Program-made: the position numbers and the translations under genes
Assembly: GCF_036226465.1 (NCBI RefSeq)
Contig: NZ_CP108476.1
Span: 4,092,001-4,156,000, forward strand
Origin: Kitasatospora sp. NBC_01250
Lineage (GTDB): Bacteria; Actinomycetota; Actinomycetes; Streptomycetales; Streptomycetaceae
Length of the DNA: 64,000 bases
Direction: 5' to 3'
Shown here: positions 30,059-38,358 of the stretch, piece after piece
Layout: the number at the start of each line of letters is the position of its first letter
Numbering within the stretch: position 1 is the first letter of the stretch
Notes under the pieces: model-generated
The model's database searches: none
Seen by the model: only the letters and a program-made list of their open reading frames with translations
Told to the model about the DNA's origin: nothing

Positions 30059-30751
30059 TCAGGCCACCGGCGTCCGGTCCCAGGCGAGCGACCCGAAGGC
30101 CTGCTGCCAGGACGGGATCGGGACCCCTGGCTCGTTGAAGATCTCGAAGGTCACGCCGCGCGCGGCCGGGGTGTACAGCGCCTGCACGCAGGCCTCGGCC
30201 AGGTCCTCCCGGTCCACCTGGCCCACCCCCCGGTCGCCCTGCTCCAGCCGCACCCGCCGGCCCGCGCCGTGATCGTCGATCAGCCAGCCCGGGCGCACCA
30301 CGGTGTACGGCAGGCCCGACTCGCGCAGCGCCTCCTCGCCGGCGTGCCGCCACACCAGCAGCCGGCCGTAGGCGTTCAGCGGGTGGCCCTGGTGGGTCGC
30401 GTGCAACTGGCTGATCAGCACCACGTGCGGCTGGTTGCCGCCGGCCGCGGCCGCCGCCAGCGCATTGCGCACGCCCTGGAAGAGCGTGGTCTCCGGTCGG
30501 TCCGGGCCACGGTCGTCGGTGCCCGGCTCGACGCTGTAGATCAGCGCCGAGCAGCCCGCCAGCGGGCGGGCCAGCGTCTCGGGCACCCGCACGTCGCCCC
30601 GGACGAACGCGGCGTCGGCGGCGGGCGCGAGTCTGGCGGGCGGGGCGCTGCGGCCCACCACCCGTACGCCCTCGCGCCGCTCCAGGAGCCGCCGCACGAT
30701 GAGCCGTCCCACGCGCCCCGCGCCGCCGACCACCACCACCGGACTGTCCAT
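30059..30751 (-). CDS. NmrA-like NAD(P)-binding oxidoreductase (paralogue B)
   Basis: A 230-residue atypical SDR beginning MDSPVVVVGGAGRVGRLIVR. It is closely related over its whole length to the product of 19411-20100: both share YSVEPGT, a LISQ/LVSQ strand, NAYGRLLVWR, VRLEQGD and FNEPG. Like its paralogue it lacks a standard YxxxK. It is preceded by GAAGGAG at ideal spacing from ATG 30751. The stop lies about 200 bp before the glgX start, so glgX may be read from the same transcript. It probably reduces or senses a small metabolite made in this region; the substrate is unknown. Confidence 0.86.
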   Translation of the reverse strand: MDSPVVVVGGAGRVGRLIVRRLLERREGVRVVGRSAPPARLAPAADAAFVRGDVRVPETLARPLAGCSALIYSVEPGTDDRGPDRPETTLFQGVRNALAAAAAGGNQPHVVLISQLHATHQGHPLNAYGRLLVWRHAGEEALRESGLPYTVVRPGWLIDDHGAGRRVRLEQGDRGVGQVDREDLAEACVQALYTPAARGVTFEIFNEPGVPIPSWQQAFGSLAWDRTPVA

Positions 30752-30769
30752 GCCCTTCTCCTTCGCTTC

Positions 30770-30841
30770 GCCGTGCCGGTCCCTGCCGAGCCGATTCCTG
30801 CCGTGCCGGTCCCTGTCGTGCGGTCCCGGCGAGCCGATCCG
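30770..30841. repeat. Degenerate 30 bp tandem repeat
   Basis: GCCGTGCCGGTCCCTG occurs at 30770-30785 and again exactly 30 bp later at 30800-30815. Each copy is followed by a GAGCCGAT element, with a third, more degraded unit after that. It fills the gap between the nucleotidyltransferase and the NmrA-like gene and could affect the NmrA promoter. Confidence 0.6.
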
Positions 30842-30894
30842 ATCCCACTGAGTGATCCGTCATGCGAGTTCCGCCGTGCTGCTCCTGCGCCGGG

Positions 30895-32238
30895 TCAGAC
30901 CCAGCGCAGGATGTCGTCCGAGCTGGTCAGGCTGGTGCCGGCGGGCAGATTCGCCAGCGCCGGCACTCTCAGGCGCGGGTAGACGCTCACCCCGCGCAGC
31001 CGGCAGCCGGGCCACAGCTGGGCGCCGTCCCCGATGGCCGAGAAACTCTCCAGTCGGACCGGGTTCTCCCGGTCCGACTGGATCTCCACCATCGGTCCCA
31101 CGTAGGTGTCGCTGACCTCGGCGTACGGTCCGATCACCGAGGCGTCGCCGCAGGAGCTGCGGGCCAGCCGCGCCCCCTCGCGCAGCTCGACGCCGTCGCC
31201 GACGTCGGCGTACTCCAGGTGGACGTCCGCGCCCACCGCCACGTGCCGCCCGATCCGCACCCCCGGCCCGATCACCACGCTGCCGTCCTCGATCTTGTCG
31301 GCCAGCGTGGTCCCGGTGATGTCGTCCCGGGTGGCCAGCGAGCTCTCGTGGATCCAGTACCGCGGACTGGCACTGCGCGGCGCCGCCATCAGCTCGTTCA
31401 TCAGCGGGTAGTCGCCGGCCAGCACGTCCTTGAGGGTGACCAGGTAGTCCTCGACGTTGCCGAGGTCACCGAGCCGGGCGATCGGGTGCGCGGCCACCGG
31501 CAGGCCCCGCTCGACCAGGTACGGCAGCAGGTCGCCGCCCCAGTCCAGCCGCTGCTGCGCCTGGCGCATCAGCTCGGGCTCCCGGGCGGCCTGCCGCAGC
31601 CGGGCGCAGTCGATCAGGTACATCCCGGCGTTGGTCGGCAGCAGCGCGCCCGGGTCCTCGCGCACCTCGGGGAAGAGCTCCCTGATCCGGGCCGGGTCGG
31701 GCTTCTCCACGAAGCCGGCCACCAGTCCGGCCCGGTCGGTCTGCATCGCGCCGTACTTGCCGGCCACCTCGCCCGGCGCACGGGCCACCGCGGCCACCGT
31801 GACCACGGCCTTGCCGGCCTGGTGGCCGGCCTCCAGTTCGGCGAGCGAGAAGTCGAAGATCGAGTCGACCGGCAGCACCAGGGCCTGCTCGGTCAGGTCC
31901 CACTCCTCCAGGTTGTGCAGGGTGGCGGCACCGGAACCGACGTTGTACCGGTCGAAACTCGGCCGTGAGTACCGCACCTCGACGCCGTAGCGCTCGCCGT
32001 GGCCCAGCAGCAGCATGATCTGACTGCGGTTCTCCAGCCCCTGGGCGACCACGTAGAAGCGGCGGATGCCCTGCTCCCGGCAGGCCTCGACGACCCACTC
32101 GATGAGCCTGCGGCCGACGAAGGGGATCAGCGCCTTGCTGCGGATGTAGTCCGCGGACTCCAGGGTGATCGGCTTGGCCCGTTCGCCTCGCCCCCCGGCC
32201 AGGATGATCCCCACGGTCCCCATGTCTCCGCCACCCAT
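30895..32238 (-). CDS. Sugar nucleotidyltransferase with C-terminal beta-helix
   Basis: A 447-residue protein. The N-terminal nucleotidyltransferase domain has GIILAGGRGERAKPITL and SKALIPFVGRRLIEWVVEAC, with PVDSIFDF as the metal-binding region and FVEKPDP as the sugar-binding motif. From about residue 300 hexapeptide-like repeats suggest a left-handed beta-helix (VVIGPGVRIGRHVAVGADVH). It resembles GlmU/ManC-like NDP-sugar pyrophosphorylases, not classical GlgC, whose N-terminal signature is different. The donor sugar is not identifiable. ATG 32238 follows GGGGATGCGAG; ATG 32223 is an alternative. It has its own promoter. Confidence 0.82.
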   Translation of the reverse strand: MGGGDMGTVGIILAGGRGERAKPITLESADYIRSKALIPFVGRRLIEWVVEACREQGIRRFYVVAQGLENRSQIMLLLGHGERYGVEVRYSRPSFDRYNVGSGAATLHNLEEWDLTEQALVLPVDSIFDFSLAELEAGHQAGKAVVTVAAVARAPGEVAGKYGAMQTDRAGLVAGFVEKPDPARIRELFPEVREDPGALLPTNAGMYLIDCARLRQAAREPELMRQAQQRLDWGGDLLPYLVERGLPVAAHPIARLGDLGNVEDYLVTLKDVLAGDYPLMNELMAAPRSASPRYWIHESSLATRDDITGTTLADKIEDGSVVIGPGVRIGRHVAVGADVHLEYADVGDGVELREGARLARSSCGDASVIGPYAEVSDTYVGPMVEIQSDRENPVRLESFSAIGDGAQLWPGCRLRGVSVYPRLRVPALANLPAGTSLTSSDDILRWV

Positions 32239-32273
32239 CTCGCATCCCCACGTTGGCGACCTTGTCCAGTAAT

Positions 32274-32302
32274 ACTCAACAACATGAGTCACAGCGTGTC
32301 AA
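32274..32302 (-). promoter_or_regulatory. Promoter of the nucleotidyltransferase gene
   Basis: On the minus strand, TTGACA (32302-32297) is followed after 17 bp by TTGAGT (32279-32274), a vegetative-type -35/-10 pair with a weak -10, about 36 bp before ATG 32238. Confidence 0.5.
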
Positions 32303-32303
32303 C

Positions 32304-32733
32304 GGAGGAGTCAAATCCGTGGTCTAATCCTCCCTTTATCGTCAGGTCGCCAGGCGCCCTCCAGTGCACCTTGACGTGGGCATGGCACGAGAAATCGGCC
32401 GATCACTCCTGAAACGCCCTGGTCGCGAAGCCGTCGAGTCGCCACAATCCCGGGTCAACTCGGAAGAAGCAGGCCATTGGTGCGATCCGGGCAGTCGGAA
32501 TTAACGACCTGACGCACCGTCACGCCCGAGGCGGACAAAGCCGGTATTCCCGTGACCAACCGTAGCCGGTATTAAAAACAACCTTGATCGGCCCGTGAGA
32601 GGTGTTAAAGAAGGGATATCTTCTGTGGCGGACTCCTCGATTGCACGCGACTTCGGAAGCGTTGACCTGGCGTCCATACTTATACCGGTGACAATGGCGA
32701 CGGCCTTGTCTCCAAGGGGGGATAGGCAGGATC
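32304..32733. other. 430 bp intergenic region, relatively AT-rich
   Basis: No coding frame is supported. Base composition is lower in GC than the neighbours, especially 32490-32700, with TTAAA/TATAC-like stretches that may hold the promoter of the HAD-like gene (for example TATACC at about 32681, downstream of TTGACC). The low GC and position at the edge of the accessory block fit a junction, but no repeat or att-like sequence was recognised. Confidence 0.5.
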
Positions 32734-33216
32734 ATGGTTGAGCCGATGCGCGCGGCATTCTTCGACCTGGCGGACGGCAATCGCTCCGTCGGCTGCCTCA
32801 AGGCCCTGCGCGCGGCGGCGATCCGCCACCGCCAGGCCGGCGACCTGGTCGTGCTGGTGATGTCCCGGCCCTGGCCGCTTCCCGACACCGCGACCCTGGG
32901 TGTCGAGGCCGACCTGATCCTGCACCCCGAGCCGCACCACTCCAGACCCGGGCCACTGCCACGCTCCGGTGAACCCCCGGTCACCGTGGTGGAGGCGATC
33001 ATCCTGCTCGGACTCGACCCCGCCCGCTGCTTCGGCTACGTCGACCACTGCGGCGGCCTGCGCACGCTGCGGGTGGTCGGCAACCCCCGGGTGATCGGCC
33101 TGGACCCCGAGCTGGCCGAGCACGCCCTCGCCCAGGGCTGGCCGATCCTCGACGAGGCGCACCAGCCCGCAGGCCGGGCCGGCTCCCAGGGCCCCCCGTG
33201 GCCCGGGGCCCGGTAG
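32734..33216 (+). CDS. Degenerate HAD-IB-like protein lacking the nucleophile motif
   Basis: A 160-residue protein resembling a shortened HAD subfamily IB hydrolase. The N-terminus RAAFFDLADGNRSVGCLKAL aligns with the usual FFDxDGT motif, but the second Asp is Ala and the Gly-Thr is lost. The C-terminal half keeps VVGNPRVIGLDPELAEHALA QGWPIL, the standard HAD-IB ending. The cap and motif II region seem compressed. Catalysis as a phosphatase is unlikely; it may be a binding or regulatory remnant, or a pseudoenzyme conserved in the group. ATG 32734 is preceded by AGGCAGG. Confidence 0.65.
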   Translation: MVEPMRAAFFDLADGNRSVGCLKALRAAAIRHRQAGDLVVLVMSRPWPLPDTATLGVEADLILHPEPHHSRPGPLPRSGEPPVTVVEAIILLGLDPARCFGYVDHCGGLRTLRVVGNPRVIGLDPELAEHALAQGWPILDEAHQPAGRAGSQGPPWPGAR

Positions 33217-33247
33217 CGGTCCCTCAGGAGGAGGCCCGGGCTCCGGT

Positions 33248-33289
33248 CCCCTACTGGAGGACCCGCCCGATCGGGCCCGCCCGTAGGGG
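33248..33289. terminator. Hairpin after the HAD-like gene
   Basis: CCCCTAC...GTAGGGG arms enclose a second palindrome (CCCGATCGGG). It is followed by AAAACT. It lies 32 bp after the HAD-like stop. Confidence 0.5.
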
Positions 33290-33345
33290 AAAACTCAGGG
33301 CCGCGGAGGCTGGCCCGCGCGCCGCCCGAGGAGCACCGTAGAGGC

Positions 33346-33795
33346 ATGGAACACGGAAATCTGTCGCGACGCGAGAACCGTCAGCTGGCCGTCGCCTCCG
33401 CCACCGTCGGACCGTGGCGCGCTGCCGCGGCGGTCGGCGCGGTGGTGGGCGGTGCAGCCCTGGCCGTGGACGTGGTGACCGGGCACTGGTCCACCGGCAT
33501 CCTGGCCGGCCCGGTCGGGCTGGCGCTGTTCTTCTTCTTCCTGGTCGGCACGGTCGGCGGCCAGCTGCGCAAGGACACCGGCGACCGCCGGCTGCGCCGC
33601 TGGGCCGACGCCCACCCCTGGCAGGCCGCACTGCCCGCCAGCGGAGCCCTGCTGGTGCTCAACACGCTGGTCCTGAGCATGCTCGGCAGCTGGGGCCTGT
33701 TCGGCGCCTTCTTCACCTCCCTGCTGCCCGCCGGCATCCTGCTGGTGGTGGCCGGCGTGGTCGGCTCGGTCAAGGCCGCCCGCCGCTCAGGCTGA
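33346..33795 (+). CDS. Small four-helix membrane protein
   Basis: A 149-residue protein with a basic N-terminus (RRENRQ) and four hydrophobic segments at about 24-42, 49-69, 93-112 and 120-140. A basic loop sits between the second and third helices (RKDTGDRRLRRW). I do not recognise a family beyond an actinobacterial conserved membrane protein. It ends shortly before a strong terminator hairpin. The ribosome site is weak; an A-T pattern six bases before the ATG (CACCGT) could mean leaderless initiation. Confidence 0.7.
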   Translation: MEHGNLSRRENRQLAVASATVGPWRAAAAVGAVVGGAALAVDVVTGHWSTGILAGPVGLALFFFFLVGTVGGQLRKDTGDRRLRRWADAHPWQAALPASGALLVLNTLVLSMLGSWGLFGAFFTSLLPAGILLVVAGVVGSVKAARRSG

Positions 33796-33847
33796 CCGGC
33801 GGCCTCCCCGCCCCGAACAGGGAGCAATCACCTCAGAAGACGCGGAA

Positions 33848-33886
33848 CGCACACCGGGCGCCCGCACGTTGGCCGCCCGGTGTGCG
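33848..33886. terminator. Terminator after the small membrane protein gene
   Basis: Perfect 13 bp stem (CGCACACCGGGCG and its complement) with a 13 nt loop, about 50 bp after the stop codon. Confidence 0.75.
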
Positions 33887-34061
33887 AACTGTTGTGCGTC
33901 CTCGGCGTACTGACCCGGTGCCGATAGCCGAAGACCCTGACCAGCAGGCCCCGGCGAGGAGCCGGACCCTGGCCGCCAAGTGGCGCAACGGGCCCCCGCA
34001 GGAGGAGCCGCAGGCCCGGCGGCCACCGAACCGCGAGTGCGGCACCGCCAGCCGCCAGTAG

Positions 34062-34556
34062 CTACCGCTTCTTCCGCTTGCCCGGCCGCCCGTCCCGCGA
34101 AGCCTGCTGCTTCACGAGCCGGGCGGTCTCGCGTTCCCAGGCCGCCCGCTTGACCGCCTCGCCCGGGGCCTCGGCCAGGCTGCGGAAGAAGTACGCCGCC
34201 GCCGCGCCCACGCAGCCGATCAGCCAGACCGCGCCGAGCGACTTGTCCTCGGCCATCCAGCCCTCGAGCGAGTCGCGGCCCTCGGCGAGGATCTTCCAGG
34301 TGCGCAGCGCCGCCAGGCAGGTGCAGACGGCGATGGCGGCGATCAGCAGCCCGTTGACGAAGCCGCCCGACTTGGAGAGCTGCACCCCGCTCACCGCGAA
34401 GCGCAGCACCAGCGCGCCGACGGCCACGGTCACCAGCGCGCCGAGCGAGACGGCCACCCGCCGCACCCAGTAGTCGGCGCCGCGGGCCGCCCAGCTGGTG
34501 CCGAAGAAGCGGATCGGCTCGGGGGCTGCTGCGGGGGTGGGGCGCTCGTCGGTCAC
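34062..34556 (-). CDS. Two-helix membrane protein with basic C-terminus
   Basis: A 164-residue protein with a Pro-rich N-terminus, then hydrophobic segments at about 35-55, 64-84 and 108-124. A strongly basic tail (VKQQASRDGRPGKRKKR) is probably cytoplasmic. The family is not recognised. GTG 34556 lies only one base after GGAGG, too close for normal Shine-Dalgarno use, but exactly six bases after a GATACT -10-like box, so it is probably leaderless. It is downstream of ilvD on the same strand with a 38 bp gap. Confidence 0.7.
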   Translation of the reverse strand: MTDERPTPAAAPEPIRFFGTSWAARGADYWVRRVAVSLGALVTVAVGALVLRFAVSGVQLSKSGGFVNGLLIAAIAVCTCLAALRTWKILAEGRDSLEGWMAEDKSLGAVWLIGCVGAAAAYFFRSLAEAPGEAVKRAAWERETARLVKQQASRDGRPGKRKKR

Positions 34557-34594
34557 ACCTCCAGTATCACCGAGCAGCCCCGGAGCCGGTCGGC

Positions 34595-36439
34595 TCACCC
34601 CAGTCGGCTGACGTCGCGCACCGCGCCCTTGTCCGCCGAGGTGGCCATCGCCGCGTAGGCCTTCAGTGCCGCGCTCACCGGACGGTCGCGGTGCACCGGC
34701 TGGTAGCCGCCCGACTCCTCCAGGCGCAGCCGGCGCTCGTGCAGCTCCTCGAAGGAGACCTGCAGCTCGATCGTCCGCCCGGGGATGTCGATCGCGATGA
34801 TGTCGCCATCCTCGACCAGCGCGATGGTGCCGCCGGAGGCCGCCTCCGGGGAGACGTGGCCGATCGACAGGCCCGAGGTGCCGCCGGAGAACCGGCCGTC
34901 GGTGATCAGCGCGCAGGCCTTGCCCAGGCCGCGGCCCTTGAGGAAGGAGGTCGGGTAGAGCATCTCCTGCATGCCGGGGCCGCCCTTGGGACCCTCGTAA
35001 CGGATCACCAGCACGTCGCCGGGCTTGATCCGCTTGGTCAGGATCGCGTCCACCGCGTCCTCCTGGGACTCCAGCACCACGGCCGGGCCGCTGAAGGTCC
35101 AGATCGACTCGTCCACGCCGGCCGTCTTCACGATGCAGCCGTCCTCGGCCAGGTTGCCGTGCAGCACCGCGAGCCCGCCCTCGACCGAGTAGGCGTGCTC
35201 GACGCTGCGGATGCAGCCGCCCGCCGCGTCGGTGTCCAGCGTCTCCCAGCGCTCGGACTGCGAGAAGGCGGTGGCCGAGCGGACGCAGCCGGGCGCCGCG
35301 TGGAACAGCTCGACGGCGGTCGGCGAGGGCGAGCCGCCGCGGATGTCCCAGGTCTTGAGCCACTCGGCGAGCGAGTCGCTGTGCACGGTGTGCACGTCCT
35401 CGTTCAGCAGCCCGCCGCGGTACAGCTCGCCCAGGATCGCGGGGATGCCGCCGGCCCGGTGCACGTCCTCCATGTAGTACGAGCCGTTGGGCGCCACCTT
35501 GGACAGGCACGGCACCCGGCGCGAGATCTCGTCGATCGCCCGCATGTCGAAGTCCAGCTCGGCCTCCTGGGCGGCGGCCAGCAGGTGCAGGATGGTGTTG
35601 GTCGAGCCGCCCATCGCGATGTCCAGCGCCATCGCGTTCTCGAACGCCGCGCGGGAGGCGATGCTGCGCGGCAGCACCGAGTAGTCGTCGCCCTCGTAGT
35701 GCCGCTTGGTGATCTCGACGACGGTGCGCCCGGCGTCCTCGTACAGCGCCCGGCGGGCGGTGTGGGTGGCCAGCGTGGAGCCGTTGCCGGGCAGCGCGAG
35801 ACCGATCGCCTCGGCCAGGCAGTTCATCGAGTTGGCGGTGAACATGCCCGAACACGAGCCGCAGGTCGGGCAGGCGTTCTCCTCGATGATCGCGATGTCC
35901 GCGTCCGAGACGTTCTCGTTGACCGCGTCGGAGATCGCGTTCACCAGGTCGAGCTTGCGCACCGTGCCGTCCACCAGCACCGCCTGGCCGGCCTCCATCG
36001 GGCCGCCGGAGACGAAGACGGTGGGGATGTTGAGGCGCAGCGCGGCCATCAGCATGCCGGGGGTGATCTTGTCGCAGTTGGAGATGCAGATCAGCGCGTC
36101 CGCGCAGTGCGCGCTGACCATGTACTCCACGCTGTCGGCGATCAGGTCGCGCGAGGGCAGCGAGTAGAGCATGCCGTGGTGGCCCATCGCGATGCCGTCG
36201 TCCACCGCGATGGTGTTGAACTCGCGCGCGATGCCGCCGGCCGCCTGGATCGCCTCGGAGACGATCCGGCCCACCGGCTGCAGGTGGGTGTGGCCCGGCA
36301 CGAACTCGGTGAAGGAGTTGGCGACCGCGATGATCGGCTTGCCGAAGTCCTCCCGGGCTACACCGGCGGCCCGGAGGAGGGCGCGGGCGCCTGCCATGTT
36401 GCGACCGTGGGTGACCGTACGGGACTTCAGCTCGGGCAC
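34595..36439 (-). CDS. ilvD: Dihydroxy-acid dehydratase
   Basis: A 614-residue Fe-S enzyme of branched-chain amino acid and pantothenate precursor synthesis: 2,3-dihydroxy-3-methylbutyrate to 2-oxoisovalerate. Conserved blocks include IIAVANSFTEFVPGHTHL, CISNCDKITPGM with its cluster Cys, CPTCGSCSGMFTANSMN with two more cysteines, and the C-terminal LITDGRFSGGTSGLSIGHVSPEA. Length is standard (about 613-617). A GTG start at 36439 is supported by GGAGAG five bases upstream. Its product 2-oxoisovalerate also feeds the pan operon 10 kb away. Confidence 0.97.
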   Translation of the reverse strand: MPELKSRTVTHGRNMAGARALLRAAGVAREDFGKPIIAVANSFTEFVPGHTHLQPVGRIVSEAIQAAGGIAREFNTIAVDDGIAMGHHGMLYSLPSRDLIADSVEYMVSAHCADALICISNCDKITPGMLMAALRLNIPTVFVSGGPMEAGQAVLVDGTVRKLDLVNAISDAVNENVSDADIAIIEENACPTCGSCSGMFTANSMNCLAEAIGLALPGNGSTLATHTARRALYEDAGRTVVEITKRHYEGDDYSVLPRSIASRAAFENAMALDIAMGGSTNTILHLLAAAQEAELDFDMRAIDEISRRVPCLSKVAPNGSYYMEDVHRAGGIPAILGELYRGGLLNEDVHTVHSDSLAEWLKTWDIRGGSPSPTAVELFHAAPGCVRSATAFSQSERWETLDTDAAGGCIRSVEHAYSVEGGLAVLHGNLAEDGCIVKTAGVDESIWTFSGPAVVLESQEDAVDAILTKRIKPGDVLVIRYEGPKGGPGMQEMLYPTSFLKGRGLGKACALITDGRFSGGTSGLSIGHVSPEAASGGTIALVEDGDIIAIDIPGRTIELQVSFEELHERRLRLEESGGYQPVHRDRPVSAALKAYAAMATSADKGAVRDVSRLG

Positions 36440-36561
36440 GGGATCTCTCCATTCCCAGGGGTAGGTAACAGCCGAGCCTACGCCCCCGTCCCAGCCGCCG
36501 GACCCGCCGTCCGCATGCCGGTCACCCGCCGGAGGCGGCGGAACACCGGCCGACGCGGCAG

Positions 36562-37326
36562 TCAGGCCTTCTTGGTGCCGACCCAGAGCTCCAGCTGGTA
36601 CGGCTCGACGACCTGCCCGTCCGGGAAGTCGGCCAGCAGCGCCTCCCGTTCGGCGGCCAGCACCGGCTCGCGCACCCCGGGCTCCAGCACCGCGAAGTAG
36701 GACTTCGAGCGCAGGTCGGTCAGCACGTCCTCGACGTCGAGCTGGCGCTCCCACTGCAGGGTGCGCCGGGCCACCTCGAACGGGTAGCGGTCCAGGTGCT
36801 CGCCGACCGCGTTCATCACCCCGTAGAAGTGGTACGAGGGCAGCGCCGCCTGCAGCCGGGCCTCCTGCGCGGCCAGGTACGGCACCGAGCGGTCCTTGAT
36901 GTTCCACCACAGCGCCAGCGCACCGCCCGGGCGCAGCACCCGCAGCGCCTCGGGCAGCGAGCGGTCGGGGTCGGTCCAGTGGAAGGCCTGCGCGTAGGTG
37001 ATCAGGTCGGCGGTGGCGTCGTGGCACGGCAGGTCGTTGCCGTCGCCCTTGACCAGCGGGATCTCCGGGCTGACCCGGTGCAGCTGGGCCGCCATCCCCG
37101 GGCTCGGCTCGACGGCGGTGACCCGGGCGCCGCGGGCGTGCAGCAGCCTGGTGGCGATGCCGGTGCCGGCGCCGACGTCCAGCACCAGCGAGCCCTTGAT
37201 CGGGCGGTGCGCCAACTCCTCGATCGCATCGAAGAGTTCACCGGGATAGGAGGGCCGGGCGCGGTCGTACTCGGCAGCCACCGCACCGAAGCTCTCGGCG
37301 TGCTCCCTGAGCTGATCGTCCGTCAT
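36562..37326 (-). CDS. Class I SAM-dependent methyltransferase
   Basis: A 254-residue methyltransferase. Motif I is LVLDVGAGTGIATRLLHARG (residues about 46-65), followed by VEPSPGM, GDGNDLPCHDATADLITYAQ and the ALRVLRPGGALALWW post-motif III. The N-terminus (FGAVAAEYDRARPSYPGELF) is typical of the small UbiE/TAM-like group acting on small molecules. The substrate is unknown. ATG 37326 follows GGAGGGG at good spacing. It is downstream of the TIM-barrel gene on the same strand (29 bp gap), so they may be co-transcribed. Confidence 0.87.
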   Translation of the reverse strand: MTDDQLREHAESFGAVAAEYDRARPSYPGELFDAIEELAHRPIKGSLVLDVGAGTGIATRLLHARGARVTAVEPSPGMAAQLHRVSPEIPLVKGDGNDLPCHDATADLITYAQAFHWTDPDRSLPEALRVLRPGGALALWWNIKDRSVPYLAAQEARLQAALPSYHFYGVMNAVGEHLDRYPFEVARRTLQWERQLDVEDVLTDLRSKSYFAVLEPGVREPVLAAEREALLADFPDGQVVEPYQLELWVGTKKA

Positions 37327-37355
37327 GACACCCCTCCGATGGATCGTTCGTACCG

Positions 37356-38348
37356 TCAGGGTACGCGCGAGCCGGTGGCCAGGTGCAGCCGGGTGAAGGC
37401 CAGCGCCTCCGCCAGATCGGCCTCCCGCTCGGCGGGTGAGCCGGAGCGCCGGGTGTTGACCTCCAGCACCACGTGGCCCTCGAAACCGGTGCGCGCCAGG
37501 CGCTCCAGCAGCTCGGCGCAGGGCTGCTTGCCGCGCCCCGGGATCAGGTGCTCGTCCTTGCCGGAGCCGGAGCCGTCCGCCAGGTGCACGTGGGCCAGCC
37601 GGTCGCCCATCCGGTCGACCAGGGCGAAGGCGTCGATCCGCGAGGTGGCCACGTGCGAGAGGTCGACGGTGAAGTGCCGGTACGCCTCCTCGGTGACCTC
37701 CCAGCCGGGGGCGTAGGCGAGCACCTCGCGGTCCTTGTAGCGCCACGGGTACATGTTCTCCACCGCGAACCGCACTGCCGTCTCGCCCGCCATCCGCTCG
37801 ATGCCCTGGACGAACTCGCGCGCGTAGGCGCGCTGCCAGCGGAACGGCGGGTGGACCACCACGGTGTCGGCGCCCAGCGTCTCGGCCGCGGCCCTGGCGC
37901 GCTTCAGCTTGGTCCACGGGTCGGTGGTCCAGACCCGCTGGGTGATCAGCAGGCAGGGTGCGTGCACCGCCAGGATCGGCATCCGGTGCTTCTCGCTCAG
38001 TGCGCGCAGCGCGTCCAGGTCCTGGCTGACCGGGTCGTTCCAGACCATCACCTCCACGCCGTCGTAGCCCAGCTTGGCGGCCAGCTCGAAGGCGATCGCG
38101 GTGTTGTCGGGGTAGACCGAGGCGGTGGAGAGCGCGACCTTGGTGTCCGGGACGTGCAGCGCCGGGTGCGCCGGCAGCACCAGCCGGTCGGTGGTGCGCA
38201 GCAGCGGGTCGCGCCGCGGGGCGGCCGCCTTGCGGCGCGGCGCCCTGGGCAGCCTGGGCCGTGCCGCGGGCTCCGCCTGCCCGGCGCGCCGCCGCGGCCG
38301 TGCCTCGCCGCGCCCGCCGCCCGCTTCCTTGGCCTGCTCCTCCTCCAC
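37356..38348 (-). CDS. Sugar phosphate isomerase/epimerase-like TIM-barrel protein
   Basis: A protein of about 330 residues with a basic, low-complexity N-terminal extension (first 75 residues) and a xylose-isomerase-like barrel after it. The barrel starts TKVALSTASVYPDNTAIAFE and continues with AKLGYDGVEVMVW, TVVVHPPFRW, VENMYPW, FTVDLSHVA, VHLADG and HVVLEVNTR, the usual order of metal-binding His/Glu/Asp strands. The substrate is not predictable. The start is uncertain: GTG 38348 gives the longest plausible product that does not overlap the Ppx gene, but no good ribosome site is visible. Confidence 0.8.
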   Translation of the reverse strand: MEEEQAKEAGGGRGEARPRRRAGQAEPAARPRLPRAPRRKAAAPRRDPLLRTTDRLVLPAHPALHVPDTKVALSTASVYPDNTAIAFELAAKLGYDGVEVMVWNDPVSQDLDALRALSEKHRMPILAVHAPCLLITQRVWTTDPWTKLKRARAAAETLGADTVVVHPPFRWQRAYAREFVQGIERMAGETAVRFAVENMYPWRYKDREVLAYAPGWEVTEEAYRHFTVDLSHVATSRIDAFALVDRMGDRLAHVHLADGSGSGKDEHLIPGRGKQPCAELLERLARTGFEGHVVLEVNTRRSGSPAEREADLAEALAFTRLHLATGSRVP

Positions 38349-38358
38349 GGGATTCAGG

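Noticed and set aside
33918..34061. Possible 47-codon gene starting at GTG 33918
   Set aside because: It follows a terminator, has no ribosome site or well-spaced -10 box, and its composition is Pro/Arg/Gln-rich without a domain.
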